A DNA stretch of 6,469 bases, taken from Saprospiraceae bacterium. Its GTDB lineage: Bacteria > Bacteroidota > Bacteroidia > Chitinophagales > Saprospiraceae. The notes under the pieces were generated by a model that saw nothing but the letters and a program-made list of their open reading frames with translations, was not told where the DNA came from and ran no database searches. The translations under genes and the position numbers were made by a program. Below, piece by piece: positions 6,305 through 6,469 of the stretch. The stretch covers positions 1 through 6,469 of the forward strand of contig JALHPW010000305.1 in NCBI GenBank assembly GCA_022842255.1. Direction: 5' to 3'. Positions within the stretch are counted from its first letter, which is position 1; each line of letters opens with the position of its first letter.

Positions 6305-6333
6305 AAGTTTTCTTGGGGGATTTAAGAAAACTT
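6305..6333 (-). repeat. 10-bp inverted repeat in the GIY-YIG leader
   Basis: aagttttctt (6305-6314) pairs perfectly with aagaaaactt (6324-6333), with a 9-nt loop. In the - strand mRNA it ends 4 nt before the GIY-YIG ATG, so it could block translation initiation or be an operator. It is unlikely to be a terminator because only mixed A/T follows. Confidence 0.55.
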
Positions 6334-6344
6334 GTTGTGGACTG

Positions 6345-6374
6345 ACCGCCTTCGCCCTAAAGGGCTTCGGCGGT
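6345..6374. repeat. GC-rich hairpin after tRNA-Ser(GGA)
   Basis: accgcc (6345-6350) pairs with ggcggt (6369-6374) and gccct (6354-6358) with agggc (6361-6365), with a symmetric ttc/ttc internal loop and a 2-nt apex. It begins 5 nt beyond the tRNA 3' end on the - strand and lacks a T-run, so it is more likely a processing structure or intergenic repeat than a terminator. Confidence 0.6.
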
Positions 6375-6379
6375 TGAAG

Positions 6380-6467
6380 CGGAGAGACGGGGATTCGAAC
6401 CCCGGATACACTTTTGGCGTATACACACTTTCCAGGCGTGCTCCTTAAACCACACGGACATCTCTCC
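6380..6467 (-). tRNA. tRNA-Ser(GGA)
   Basis: This is an 88-nt class II tRNA. The acceptor GGAGAGA (from 6467) pairs with TCTCTCC (to 6381), with G73 as discriminator. The T arm CGGGG-TTCGAAT-CCCCG is perfect. The D stem TCC/GGA carries the G13-A22 mismatch. The anticodon stem CACGC/GTGTG encloses CTGGAAA (6435-6429), giving anticodon GGA, which reads UCU and UCC. A long variable arm is present. CCA is not encoded. The acceptor is identical to the tRNA-Ser(CGA) acceptor. Only 2 bp of upstream sequence are visible, so its promoter is outside the window. Confidence 0.95.
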
Positions 6468-6469
6468 TT

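Noticed and set aside
5862..6467. tRNA-Ser genes as integration sites of a genomic island
   Set aside because: No integrase, no repeated tRNA 3' end beyond the two complete tRNAs, and no phage genes are visible in the window.

Overview
The window reads as ordinary chromosome of a Bacteroidota bacterium. The evidence is a type IX secretion (T9SS) C-terminal sorting domain, three Cys-anchored lipoproteins, FN3 modules of the Bacteroidota 'C..P..' type, A-rich leaders without clear Shine-Dalgarno sites, and a pair of family 30 glycoside hydrolases as seen in glucan-utilisation loci of this phylum. The order or genus cannot be fixed from the sequence; a Saprospiria- or Cytophagia-like member is a guess.

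Layout. Positions 1-3473 (+ strand) hold a tightly packed block: the C-terminal part of an endonuclease/exonuclease/phosphatase (EEP) family hydrolase cut by the window edge, then two GH30 lipoproteins with gaps of 36 and 12 bp. The first GH30 resembles the glucosylceramidase/beta-glucosidase type (GH30_1-like). The second resembles the beta-1,6-glucanase type (GH30_3-like). Both keep their two catalytic glutamates. They probably act together on a beta-glucan at the cell envelope. No SusC/SusD genes are inside the window.

A convergent thioredoxin-fold lipoprotein (3479-3964, - strand) starts its stop codon only 5 bp after the second GH30 stop. No terminator lies in or near that junction. The first good + strand intrinsic terminator is at 4051-4088, beyond the thioredoxin gene, which suggests that the GH30 transcript runs antisense through it.

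Positions 4271-5587 (+) encode a secreted protein with three FN3 domains, Gly/Ser-rich linkers and a T9SS sorting domain. It is closed by a strong terminator at 5671-5702. Facing it is a - strand terminator (5736-5768) that ends a - strand tRNA unit: tRNA-Ser(GGA), a small GIY-YIG nuclease-domain ORF, then tRNA-Ser(CGA). GC-rich and A/T-rich hairpins lie between these members.

I found no CRISPR array, phage gene, transposase or clearly new defence system. The most interesting points are the unterminated convergent junction, the FN3 repeats that keep protein sequence while nearly all shared codons differ, and the GIY-YIG gene between two serine tRNAs.
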